A stretch of 39,818 nt of DNA from an uncultured Verrucomicrobia subdivision 3 bacterium (GTDB lineage Bacteria; Verrucomicrobiota; Verrucomicrobiia; Limisphaerales; UBA11358): NCBI GenBank assembly GCA_903850425.1, contig CAINLR010000139.1:1-39818 (forward strand), in the 5' to 3' direction. The position numbers and the translations under genes were made by a program. Shown here in pieces: positions 32,260 to 39,818 of the stretch. Each line of letters begins with the position of its first letter. The stretch's first letter is position 1. Below the pieces are notes generated by a model. The model made no database searches, was not told the origin of the DNA, and worked only from the letters and a program-made list of their open reading frames with translations.

Positions 32260-35200
32260 TTATGGCAATAGTTTCACCCGATAAAAACGTTGTCGGTTCG
32301 TCGCAGGGCCATCGGCAAATATCATGACCGAATTTGTGCCGAGAATGGATGAACCTAGATCCAGCCAAACGGATTGCACCAGATTCGTTTTGAACTGCAC
32401 CAGGTAGAGCGAACCCACTTGGGCCTGCCAGGTGAACGAGAAGTTCTGTCCCCCGAGCACACTCAACACATTGGGCTTTATGGGCAACACGGCCGACGGT
32501 GAACCGGCGCGGATGGTCTGATTGTAAGTGTCCGCCACATAAACCACGCCCATGCCGTCAACGCCCACGCCACAAGGCGTGGCGAATTGCGCCACTGCTC
32601 CGGGGCCGTCGGTGGCCCCATTGACGTAGGCCAGTCCCCCAACGGTGTTCACGATCCAGTTAGTGCCGACCGGGGTGATTTTGCGGATCACGGAACTGTA
32701 GCTGTCCGCCACCAGCAGATTGCCGAACGCATCCAGCGCAATGCCGCCAGGCCCGTCAAACCAGGCTGCGGTGTTCGTGCCATCCGCCGAACCGTTCACG
32801 CCCGCAAAGCCGCAAAGGGTGGTGGTCACGTAGCTGGCTCCGACCGGCGACACTTGGCGAATGGTGGAGTTGAAGGTATCGGCCACAAAAACATTGCCAC
32901 TGGCATCCACAGTTAATGCACTGGGCCAATAAAACCGCGAAGTGTTATTGGGGCCGTCGGTGTTACCATTCACACCGCTAGTTCCCGCAATGGTGGTCAC
33001 CGCCCAATTATTCGAGCCCAGCGGCGTCAGCTTGCGGATGGTGGAGTTGACCTGGTCGGCCACATAGACGTTACCTGCTGGATCCACGGCCAAGCCGGCC
33101 GGATAGTAAAATCTCGCGACACTGTTCGTGCCATTGGCGCTGCCAAAATTTCCCGCCAGGCCCGCGATGGTGGAAACCGTCCAATTCGTGCCGTCAGTTG
33201 TCATTTTGCGCACCGTGGAATTGACCTGGTCCGCCACATAGAGATTCCCGTTCGTATCCACCGTCACGCCCGACGGATAATCAAACCGCGCCTGACTGTT
33301 CGTGCCGTCGGCATTTCCTGGATAGCCCGCCAAGCCCGCAATGGTGCTGGAAACCCAGCCATTCGTGGTGAACGTCAACTTGCGAATGACTGAATTGCCC
33401 GTATCCGCAATGTAAAGATTACGGTTCACGTCCACGCAAATGCCCACGGGTGTCGAGAACCATGCGGCGAGATTAAGGCCGTCGGCAAAGGCGTTGGTGC
33501 CAACCGTCCCGGCAATGGTTGTGAAGTTGTAGCTTAAGCCGGTGTATAGTCCGTTGGTCACGGTGGTCTGATTGGCGAGGACGCTGACCAGTTGACTAGC
33601 CGGAGCTATCCAACCACTGGCCAGCTTGTAGGCAACTATATGGGGGCCACGGCTCAAACTGGCGACTACCATACCGTTACTCATCCACGCGCCGCCATCC
33701 ACCTGCCATTGCGCGCCGGACCAGACTGCTCCCGTGGGTGACAGGAACACCTGCACGGAACCCTGCCCCTGATAAATCGCGGTCAGGCGCGTCGTCTGAT
33801 TGGAGTTGATGGTCACAGTCTGGTTTGACGGTGCGGTCCAGCCAGCCAGATTGGCGTAGGCGACCGCGTGACTGCCCACGGTGACGTTCGTGAGCGTTGC
33901 CCCACTCAGTTGCCAGGCGCCTGCGTCCACCTGCCATAGTGCGCCTTGACTGACTGCTCCGGCAGGCGACAACATGACTTGCAAGCTGCCGAATTGCGAA
34001 ACATAGACTCCAGTAGCAATGGTCGTCTGATTCAAGTTCACCGTCACCGTCTGGTTGGAGGGCGTTGTCCAGCCTACAACATTCGTGAACGTGATCGTGT
34101 GATTTCCGACGACCAGGCCCGTCACTGAAAGACTGCTTGCCTGCCATGCACTACTATCCACCCGCCACACGGCACCAGCGCTAACCGCACCAATGGGCGT
34201 GATGAAAACTTGCACGGCCCCAGTCGCAACGTAAGTCGCGGAGACATTCGTAGTCTGGCCGGATAATACGTTGACCAACTGATTGGAGGGCGTGATCCAA
34301 CCGCTCACTGGCAAAAATGAAATGGTGTGCGCACCCAAAGTCAGATTGGGGAGGACCGTTCCACTAGCCTGCCAGACGCCTGCATCCAAATTCCATTGCG
34401 CACCGCCCGTGACGACGTTGGCTGGATTGATGGTCACTTGCACATTTCCCAGCGCGACATAGGTTGCAATCACGTTCGTCGTCTGGCCGGAGACTATCGC
34501 CACCGCTAAGTTGTTGGGGGTGATAAAACCCGTCACTGGCACGAATGAAATCAAGTGACTGCCCAATGCGACATTGCTGACGAGAACCCCACTGTTCTGA
34601 AAAGATCCGCCGTCGAGCTGCCATTGCGCGCCTGGTGGAACCACGCCCGAGGGATTGATGCTCACCGACACTGCTCCCAGCGCGACGTAGTCTCCAGCAA
34701 TCACCGTGGGTTGATTGGGAATAACGGTCACGTTAGTCAAGGTTGCCGGGGCGATGAAACCAACGATGTTTTTGAAAGCAACGGTGTGAGTGCCCAAACT
34801 CAAATTGGAAATAATGGTGCCGCTGGTTTGCCACGGCCCGCCGTCCAACTGCCACTGGGCCCCGCCGTTCGCCGCACCAGCAGGAGTCAAATTGACTTGC
34901 ACTGAACCAAATTGCTGAAGGTAGGTGCCGGCGACCTTCGTTGTGAGGTTATTCGAAATGGTCACCCATTGGTTGGAGGGCGACCCCCATCCATACAAAG
35001 TGAGGAATGAAAGCACATGATTACTGCCCGCCATCAAGTTGCTAACCGTGGTGCCATTGGTCTGCCACAAGCCAGCGTCCACCCGCCAAGCCGCGCCCGC
35101 GTTCACGGCATTTGAGGTTTGCAGGGTGATTTGCAAATTCCCTCGGATCGGCGCAATCGGCACCGCCTGCCGAATGACAGCGGCCCCAGCGTCGGCAACA

Positions 35201-36216
35201 TATACGATCCCGTCGGGACCAACCGCCACGCCGGTGAGCGCGGTGGAATTTTTCAGACCGGCAAAGGTTACCGCATTAGGAGTTCCCGGCTGCCAGAAGA
35301 AAATATGCGAGCTGAAGTTGGTGCCATTCTGAAGGTCCGTGTAGCTCCAAGGACTGCCATAAATGTTGCCCGCAAAATCCAAGGACTTAAAAGAAAAGCT
35401 TGGCACATAGTTGGTCGGCGGCAAAAGATTGAGCGTCGTCGTCACGTAGTTGCTGCCCGACAAGCCCACGGTTCTGATCGGAAAGTAACCCGTGGCATAA
35501 TTTTGATCAGCCAGATAAATCGTTCCAGAGCTATCCACGGCGAAGACACTGGGCGAAGAAAACCGCGCCACACCATTGGTTCCGTCGGCACTCCCGGACA
35601 GACCGGTGATGCCAGCGAGCGTAGTGGTTGTAAAGTTAGTTTGAGAGGGAAGCCCATTCACGAGCACGGCAGAAAGTTGAATGATGGTGAAATTGGTGGA
35701 GGAGTAATAATTGCCGTTGAGATCCACCGCCCAACCATTGCTACTGGAGGCGAGCCGATAAATCGTGGACACGACCCAATTGGTTCCGACGAGGGAAATC
35801 TTGCGGACAAAATAAGCCCCATTAGAGTCCTGAACATAGAGGTTGCCCAAGCCATCCTGCTTGAGCGTGCTGGCGGTGAGATTATTGAATCGCGCGCCGC
35901 TACCCGTGCCGTCCACGAAGCCAGGATTGCCGGCCAACCCGGCAATGGTGGTCGTCACCCAATTGGTTCCCGCCAGCGTAAGCTTGCGGATGCAATAATT
36001 GTTCGCATCGGCCACAAAAATATTCCCCGCACCGTCCACCGCCAGCCCTTGCGGATTGTTAAACAGCGCGCCGCTGTTGGTGCCGTCCGCATAGGCGGGG
36101 GTATTGAGAAGCCCGGCAATGGTCGTCCATGTATAGGATTGCGCCCCTGCCCTCCAGCCGAGTAAGGCGCAGAACGCGACGAGAATAATTTTTAGGTTCA
36201 TGATTTTAGTTTTCAT
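32260..36216 (-). CDS. Secreted NHL-propeller protein with seven tandem 76-aa beta repeats (1318 aa)
   Basis: Starts at ATG 36216 (MKTKIMNLKIILVAFCALLG), a signal peptide cut near WRAGAQ. Residues about 25-355 are NHL-type propeller blades with the repeated pattern YADGTNSGALFNNPQGLAVD, GNIFVADANNYCIRKLT. Residues about 358-895 hold seven tandem repeats of 75-77 residues, each beginning G.(V/L)QV.(L/I).P.GAV..GAQW..D.G.WQ.SG and ending in an NQTT....Y strand. These resemble PEGA-type or surface Ig-like repeats. Residues about 900-1240 return to NHL blades (NLYIADTGNSVIRKLT), followed by the C-terminal beta domain ending RFYRVKLLP. NHL propellers bind proteins or ligands and here would act outside the cell; no enzyme motif is visible. 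It stands alone, with no operon partner. A surface binding or scaffold role is a guess. Confidence 0.88.
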   Translation of the reverse strand: MKTKIMNLKIILVAFCALLGWRAGAQSYTWTTIAGLLNTPAYADGTNSGALFNNPQGLAVDGAGNIFVADANNYCIRKLTLAGTNWVTTTIAGLAGNPGFVDGTGSGARFNNLTASTLKQDGLGNLYVQDSNGAYFVRKISLVGTNWVVSTIYRLASSSNGWAVDLNGNYYSSTNFTIIQLSAVLVNGLPSQTNFTTTTLAGITGLSGSADGTNGVARFSSPSVFAVDSSGTIYLADQNYATGYFPIRTVGLSGSNYVTTTLNLLPPTNYVPSFSFKSLDFAGNIYGSPWSYTDLQNGTNFSSHIFFWQPGTPNAVTFAGLKNSTALTGVAVGPDGIVYVADAGAAVIRQAVPIAPIRGNLQITLQTSNAVNAGAAWRVDAGLWQTNGTTVSNLMAGSNHVLSFLTLYGWGSPSNQWVTISNNLTTKVAGTYLQQFGSVQVNLTPAGAANGGAQWQLDGGPWQTSGTIISNLSLGTHTVAFKNIVGFIAPATLTNVTVIPNQPTVIAGDYVALGAVSVSINPSGVVPPGAQWQLDGGSFQNSGVLVSNVALGSHLISFVPVTGFITPNNLAVAIVSGQTTNVIATYVALGNVQVTINPANVVTGGAQWNLDAGVWQASGTVLPNLTLGAHTISFLPVSGWITPSNQLVNVLSGQTTNVSATYVATGAVQVFITPIGAVSAGAVWRVDSSAWQASSLSVTGLVVGNHTITFTNVVGWTTPSNQTVTVNLNQTTIATGVYVSQFGSLQVMLSPAGAVSQGALWQVDAGAWQLSGATLTNVTVGSHAVAYANLAGWTAPSNQTVTINSNQTTRLTAIYQGQGSVQVFLSPTGAVWSGAQWQVDGGAWMSNGMVVASLSRGPHIVAYKLASGWIAPASQLVSVLANQTTVTNGLYTGLSYNFTTIAGTVGTNAFADGLNLAAWFSTPVGICVDVNRNLYIADTGNSVIRKLTFTTNGWVSSTIAGLAGYPGNADGTNSQARFDYPSGVTVDTNGNLYVADQVNSTVRKMTTDGTNWTVSTIAGLAGNFGSANGTNSVARFYYPAGLAVDPAGNVYVADQVNSTIRKLTPLGSNNWAVTTIAGTSGVNGNTDGPNNTSRFYWPSALTVDASGNVFVADTFNSTIRQVSPVGASYVTTTLCGFAGVNGSADGTNTAAWFDGPGGIALDAFGNLLVADSYSSVIRKITPVGTNWIVNTVGGLAYVNGATDGPGAVAQFATPCGVGVDGMGVVYVADTYNQTIRAGSPSAVLPIKPNVLSVLGGQNFSFTWQAQVGSLYLVQFKTNLVQSVWLDLGSSILGTNSVMIFADGPATNRQRFYRVKLLP
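33535..35143 (-). repeat. Seven tandem protein repeats of about 76 residues
   Basis: The repeated unit is about 228 bases long and is repeated seven times in frame inside the NHL protein. Units share GAQW.(L/V)D.G.WQ and V..NQTT..A..Y patterns but differ in most other positions, so the duplication is old and the DNA copies are not near-identical. Units 2-4, with QLDGGPWQTSG, QLDGGSFQNSG and NLDAGVWQASG, are among the most alike. Confidence 0.8.
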
Positions 36217-36358
36217 TCGGCTCCGCCTTTCAAGTTCGAAGCCAGTCCGACCGAGCCAGCTCAAAATCCTTTTGGTTTTGGCATGGTGGATCTAGGCTCA
36301 AGGCTGCGCTCCAAGCATAACCTCAGGCACCGGTCCCTGAGAATATCCCAGAACCCGC

Positions 36359-36700
36359 TCAAATCCAAATGCGCATATCTGGACATCGTTCTGAATTTAG
36401 CTGCCAGACTTCATCCCAGTTGTGATTGCGACGCGCGACTTCCAAAGGCCATCAGTCGTCGTCGCCCCGGTTCGGTCCAGAACTGGCCGCCGCGTTTGAA
36501 GCGGCCTTGCAGTTGCCCGCACAAGGATTCCATCGCCCCGCTGCCGACTGGACAGCCTTCGGCTGTCCGTGGACGGCGTAGCCGAATAATTCCGTTTCGG
36601 CTTCGAGCTGTTCGCGGCGGGTGGGTTCCTTCAAGGAAACCTTCGGGAAGCGGTCCAAGGACGGCGGCGGCAACAGGCGCGTCGCCAACGGTATCCCGCT
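36359..36700 (-). pseudogene. Degraded transposase, C-terminal part in three frames
   Basis: Reading the minus strand, one frame gives SLDRFPKVSLKEPTRREQLE and AETELFGYAVHG. The next gives AEGCPVGSGAMESLCGQLQG, then RFKRGGQFWTEPG and RRLMA. A third frame then gives LEVARRNHNWDEVWQLNSE and stops at 36359. Joined, this is the conserved end of a transposase type in which a GxPIGSGAMES..Q.QGRFKR.GQFW block is followed by LALE.ARRN..WDE.W. I recall this pattern from transposases of Verrucomicrobiota and related phyla, but I cannot fix the IS family; ISKra4-like is possible. At least two frameshifts and the missing N-terminus show it is dead. Confidence 0.75.
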
Positions 36701-36930
36701 TCACAACACCGTCAGGCCGAAAAATTTGCTGGGCGTATTCGTGGCCTGCGCGTCGGTGAACTGGAATTGACCCGGCGCGACTTCCGTGACGCCGCCCAGT
36801 GACGTCCAGTTGGTTGGCAGCAGTGAAAGGTTCGTGGTGGCCAGCACACCAAAGAGCGCGCCCACGCTGTCGGTGAATGCTAACGTGAATGCGCCATTGG
36901 TCTGCTTGGGCGCGCCGGTCATAAAGTATC
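36701..36930 (-). pseudogene. Orphan C-terminal fragment of a secreted repeat protein
   Basis: The stretch MTGAPKQTNGAFTLAFTDS, VLATTNLSLLPTNWTSLGG, VTEVAPGQFQFTDAQATN and a terminal KFFGLTVL matches the C-terminal beta domain that closes the three large secreted proteins of this window. No signal peptide or upstream domain precedes it; the frame continues to 37147 with unrelated basic sequence. It lies directly beside the degraded transposase, so the parent gene was probably truncated by an insertion or deletion. It could be a very small intact gene, but nothing supports a start. Confidence 0.65.
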
Positions 36931-37143
36931 GAAATCGAATGATTGATCGCTTAACTCCAATAAAGGGTGTATTGGTGTTTATGACTCTCATTCCGCTCCA
37001 CGTTCTTAATTCCTCCCTGCAAGTCCTACCGGTCGCGATGATTCTATCAGCCCTACTCCTGCTCACCCAGAAATGTTTGGCCCGGGGTCTTTTCTTTTTC
37101 CCCCTAGCCGCATCCCCGCGCCGACCCGTGGGGCCCGCACCGA

Positions 37144-38394
37144 TCATTTCGCCACCTTGATCTGGTCCGGCGATTCCAAAATGATTTCCGGCTTGTTCCG
37201 GTATTGAATGATCGTGCCGCTGATTTCCACATTCTGCTGGGCTAACTTTTTCAGGTCGCCAAATTTGCCCGCGTTCTCCGGAAACACCACTGCCGTGAAA
37301 AACGCATTCGGATACGCTTTGTCCAATTCCAGAATCGTGATCGTCGGCCGCTCCGTCACTGCCACCACCTTGCCCGTCACCACCAGCGTTTCATCATAAA
37401 ATTTCCCCGCCAGCTCCGGACTGATCTTCTCCGGCAAGGTCGCTGGCACCGCGTCAAATTTATTTTCCGGCAGCAACGGCACCGGACCCGCGCATTTCAA
37501 GTAGGCGCGGATTTCATCGGCCAGCCGATAGCCCGCCAGGGCACCCTGCTTCTCCGCCACCGCTTTGGCATTTTTCAAGTAATCCGCCGGCAGCGGCGGC
37601 GCGTCCTCCGCCTGCGTGGCACCCTTCAGTTGCCCGCGCAGATAGCCGAACTCGATGGCCAGTTGCCGGCTTTCCAAACTCCACGCCTTGGGCATGGTGT
37701 GCGCCTTCAGTTCCGGCAGGGCCGAGGCCGGAGACTTCGTCAGCAGCACGGTGGCATAATTCCATTGCAGCCGCGGGCTCATGGCCGAGCCCAGCAAACC
37801 ATCCCAGACGCCGTGCAGACCAATGCCCTTTTGGGCGGGCATCACATATAAATCATTCCCGCCCCGATCGCCGTTGGTGTAAGTGGCATTGAACAACGAT
37901 GAGCAATGCAGCGGCTGATGTTCATCGCCCACCAGGTGAATCAGGTAGGAGAGCATCGCCGCCCGCAGCACCGGTTCGGCATTGGTATTGCCCAACGCCT
38001 TTTCGCATTCAGAGATGCCAAACAAAACATTGTTCGTCGGCCGTGCATCCGGTTCAAATGCGAAGCCCGGCGGGCGCAGCGGATAATCAATGAAATGCCA
38101 TTCCGGATGATCAAATTTATTGTCCGTCTTCCGGATTTCATCGGGCCAGGTGGCGCTGCGCATGAACACATAGGCGGCGACATCGTAGCTGGAATTGGGA
38201 TGATAGGCGTTGGTCCACTTGGCAAAATCCGGGTGCGCGGCGAGCACCACAAACGTCGCGGCCTTCAATTCCGGTGACAACTGGCGATACGCTTCCGCCG
38301 CGATGAGCTGATGGCCGGCCCCGCCCCAGGCCAAGGCGGAAACAGGCAGCAGCAATCCACCGCCGACGACCAACAGGGCAAAAAGTTTCATCAT
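37144..38394 (-). CDS. Secreted S1/P1-type nuclease with C-terminal OB-like domain
   Basis: A 416-residue protein starting at the double ATG 38394/38391 and opening with the signal peptide LFALLVVGGGLLLPVSALA. Cleavage would leave tryptophan W23 as the new N-terminus. In the S1/P1 family that N-terminal Trp binds zinc, followed by His as in WGGAGH (H28). Further zinc-ligand motifs are ATWPDEIR, EWHFIDYP and the block HLVGDEHQPLH, with a DRGGNDL loop. The enzyme should hydrolyse single-stranded DNA or RNA outside the cytoplasm, giving 5'-nucleotides. After about residue 310 there is an extra beta domain (LVVTGKVVAVTERPTITILE, ending VEISGTIIQYRNKPEIILES) like the OB-fold modules of nucleic-acid-binding proteins. 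It is divergent from the serine hydrolase gene and not linked to the glycan operon. A phosphate- or nucleotide-scavenging role is likely. Confidence 0.9.
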   Translation of the reverse strand: MMKLFALLVVGGGLLLPVSALAWGGAGHQLIAAEAYRQLSPELKAATFVVLAAHPDFAKWTNAYHPNSSYDVAAYVFMRSATWPDEIRKTDNKFDHPEWHFIDYPLRPPGFAFEPDARPTNNVLFGISECEKALGNTNAEPVLRAAMLSYLIHLVGDEHQPLHCSSLFNATYTNGDRGGNDLYVMPAQKGIGLHGVWDGLLGSAMSPRLQWNYATVLLTKSPASALPELKAHTMPKAWSLESRQLAIEFGYLRGQLKGATQAEDAPPLPADYLKNAKAVAEKQGALAGYRLADEIRAYLKCAGPVPLLPENKFDAVPATLPEKISPELAGKFYDETLVVTGKVVAVTERPTITILELDKAYPNAFFTAVVFPENAGKFGDLKKLAQQNVEISGTIIQYRNKPEIILESPDQIKVAK

Positions 38395-38547
38395 AACTGA
38401 GGAGAATTGGATCACCTCAATTCGCCCAACGCCAGCAAAACCCGATTCACCAGGGTTGTAGGCCAACAGTGCGCCGAGCCGCCCAAAACGCCACGACCGA
38501 CCTTTTTCGATTTGCTCCCGTGCAGCAACTCTGTGAACTTCGGCACT
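38395..38547. promoter_or_regulatory. Divergent intergenic region with promoters of nuclease and serine hydrolase genes
   Basis: These 153 bases separate two genes reading outward and must hold both promoters. I see no clear sigma-70 pair and no copy of the TTTGCGCAAA palindrome, so neither gene appears to belong to the glycan regulon. Confidence 0.45.
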
Positions 38548-39723
38548 ATGCGAACCATCTCGCGCCGAAATTATTTGAAGCACGTCACGTTGACGGCTGC
38601 GGCTGGGATGCTGGCGACCACCTTCCGGTCGCCTTCACTCCTCGCCGGTGAGCCAGAAACCCCAGCCAGGCAGCCCACGCCGACACCGAGTCAGGCGGCG
38701 GCTATTGCCGCCATTGCGCAGGAGGCGATGCTGAAATTCAGCGCGCCGGGTCTGTCTCTAGCCATCGCTCGCCACGGCGTCATGGTCTATCAACAGGGTT
38801 TTGGTTACGCCAACAAAGCAACGCAAGCGCCCGTGACCCCGGCCAGTTTGTTCCGCATCGCCAGCATCAGCAAACCCATCACGTCCGCCGCCATCTTCAC
38901 CCTGATCGAACAAGGCCGCTTGCGCTTGCAGGATTTGGTCTTTGGCGCGGATGGCATCCTTCAATCAGACTATGCTGACGCTGGCGGCAAATACCCGGAG
39001 CGCGTTACCAAACTAACCATTCACCACCTGCTCACTCATACCGGCGGCGGTTGGGAAAACAATGGCGATGACCCCATGTTCCGCCAACCGAAAATGGATC
39101 ATCGATCCCTCATCACCTGGGCGCTGCGCGAGCATCCGTTGCAAAATGATCCTGGCACCCATTACGCCTATTCGAACTTCGGCTACTGCATTTTGGGACG
39201 GGTGATTGAGAAGATTAGCGGCCAACCGTATGCACGGTTTATGCAGGCCAACGTGCTGGCGAAATGGGGCCTCAAGGATATGCTCGTGGCCGGCAACACG
39301 CTCGCGGATCGGGCACCGGACGAAGTGGTTTACTACGGTCAGCCGGGTGCCGGCAGCAATCCCTACGATATGAATGTGGCCCGCATGGACTCGCACGGCG
39401 GTTGGATCGGCACCCCCAGTGACCTGGTTCAGTTCGCGATGCATGTGGACGGGTTCAAAACCACGTCGAGCATTCTATCGGCAGAGAGCATCAAGAGCAT
39501 GACCACCGCCACCGCAGCCAATGCTCATTATGCGTGTGGCTGGTGTGTCAACAGTGCTCCCAACTGGTGGCACAGCGGCAGTTTGCCGGGCACGCTCTCC
39601 ATCTTGGTCCGCACGGGGAGTGGCTTGTGCTGGGCGGCGTTCACCAATACGCGGGCCACTGGCTTGGACTTGGATGCCATGATGTGGAAAGTCGTTAAGG
39701 CTGTCCCTGAATGGCGCGCGTGA
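38548..39723 (+). CDS. Tat-exported serine hydrolase of the class C beta-lactamase family
   Basis: A 391-residue protein. The start at ATG 38548 was chosen because MRTISRRNYLKHVTLTAAAG is a textbook Tat signal (S-R-R-x-Y-L-K, then a hydrophobic stretch). A longer frame to 38407 would bury it. The body is the beta-lactamase/penicillin-binding fold of family PF00144. It has the active serine S106 with K109 in ASISKP, the Tyr motif Y208-S209-N210 (HYAYSNFGY) and the third motif HSG in WWHSGSLPG, replacing KTG. LTIHHLLTHTGGG is also typical. Members include esterases, D-aminopeptidases and beta-lactamases. The HSG motif and lack of other signs make an esterase- or peptidase-like role more likely than antibiotic resistance. 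Export by Tat suggests folding before export. It has no operon partner in view. Confidence 0.9.
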   Translation: MRTISRRNYLKHVTLTAAAGMLATTFRSPSLLAGEPETPARQPTPTPSQAAAIAAIAQEAMLKFSAPGLSLAIARHGVMVYQQGFGYANKATQAPVTPASLFRIASISKPITSAAIFTLIEQGRLRLQDLVFGADGILQSDYADAGGKYPERVTKLTIHHLLTHTGGGWENNGDDPMFRQPKMDHRSLITWALREHPLQNDPGTHYAYSNFGYCILGRVIEKISGQPYARFMQANVLAKWGLKDMLVAGNTLADRAPDEVVYYGQPGAGSNPYDMNVARMDSHGGWIGTPSDLVQFAMHVDGFKTTSSILSAESIKSMTTATAANAHYACGWCVNSAPNWWHSGSLPGTLSILVRTGSGLCWAAFTNTRATGLDLDAMMWKVVKAVPEWRA

Positions 39724-39818
39724 GGCGGACGACGCTCGATGCATCGGCCACTTGAAAATCCGAAAATGAACCTAGCGCGTCAGAACCTTTCGATCAGAGC
39801 GCGGCTATTCGGCCAAGA
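39724..39818. other. Right edge, nothing recognised
   Basis: The last 95 bases follow the serine hydrolase stop codon. No stem-loop, gene start or repeat could be identified with confidence. Confidence 0.4.

Noticed and set aside
33535-35143. Could the regular repeats be a CRISPR array or DNA tandem repeat?
   Set aside because: The unit is about 228 bases, the copies are in frame and strongly diverged, and they encode beta-repeat protein; there are no short identical repeats with spacers.
38548-39723. Calling the Tat-exported hydrolase an antibiotic-resistance beta-lactamase
   Set aside because: It has S..K, YSN and HSG motifs, but these are shared by many PF00144 esterases and peptidases, and HSG replaces the KTG of true class C beta-lactamases.

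Overview
The window looks like chromosomal DNA of a polysaccharide-degrading Verrucomicrobiota bacterium, probably near the Pedosphaera/Limisphaerales group (inferred from gene content, not from a marker gene). The clues are very large secreted proteins with autotransporter-type beta-strand repeats, pseudopilin-like proteins with [19 protein letters not shown]-type N-termini, a XylR-like LacI/AraC hybrid regulator, a multi-PAS histidine kinase, and a shared verrucomicrobial-type C-terminal beta domain. No rRNA, tRNA or CRISPR was seen.

Layout. 1-4.1 kb: the start of a probable IS630-type transposase at the left edge, a six-PAS histidine kinase whose ATPase domain is broken by a one-base frameshift, and a small hypothetical gene. 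4.6-12.1 kb (minus strand): a 1836-aa beta-strand-repeat protein preceded by two pseudopilin-like genes. Upstream of these lie a conserved operator and the decayed start of a regulator gene. 12.3-20.3 kb: a 2164-aa beta-strand-repeat protein with an internal polysaccharide lyase family 8 domain (minus strand). It diverges from an intact XylR-like regulator (plus strand), with the same operator between them. 20.35-31.8 kb (minus strand): a tightly spaced seven-gene glycan operon in transcription order SSS sodium symporter, GH130, clan GH-A glycosidase, GH29 alpha-L-fucosidase, carbohydrate-binding protein, GH92 alpha-mannosidase, CE7-type esterase. 32.3-36.2 kb: a secreted NHL-propeller protein with seven tandem 76-aa beta repeats. 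36.3-37.0 kb: a degraded transposase and an orphan C-terminal fragment. 37.1-39.7 kb: an S1/P1-type nuclease divergent from a Tat-exported serine beta-lactamase-like hydrolase.

How it fits together. The palindrome TTTGCGCAAA occurs as a pair with exactly 20 bp between centres, plus a weaker third box 19 bp further on. This array is found at three places only, as far as I could see: upstream of the symporter that heads the glycan operon, immediately upstream of the XylR-like regulator, and upstream of the pseudopilin/1836-aa cluster. This links all three units into one probable regulon under the adjacent regulator. The substrate is probably a mannose- and fucose-containing glycan, with a uronate polysaccharide attacked by the PL8 enzyme.

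The 4.7-12.2 kb and 12.3-20.3 kb blocks are diverged copies of one module (regulator, operator, pseudopilin, giant repeat protein). They show reciprocal loss. The first copy kept the pseudopilin and lost the regulator, which now has three in-frame stops and no ATG. The second kept the regulator and lost all but the start of the pseudopilin. The operator is nearly identical between copies although the adjoining coding DNA has decayed.
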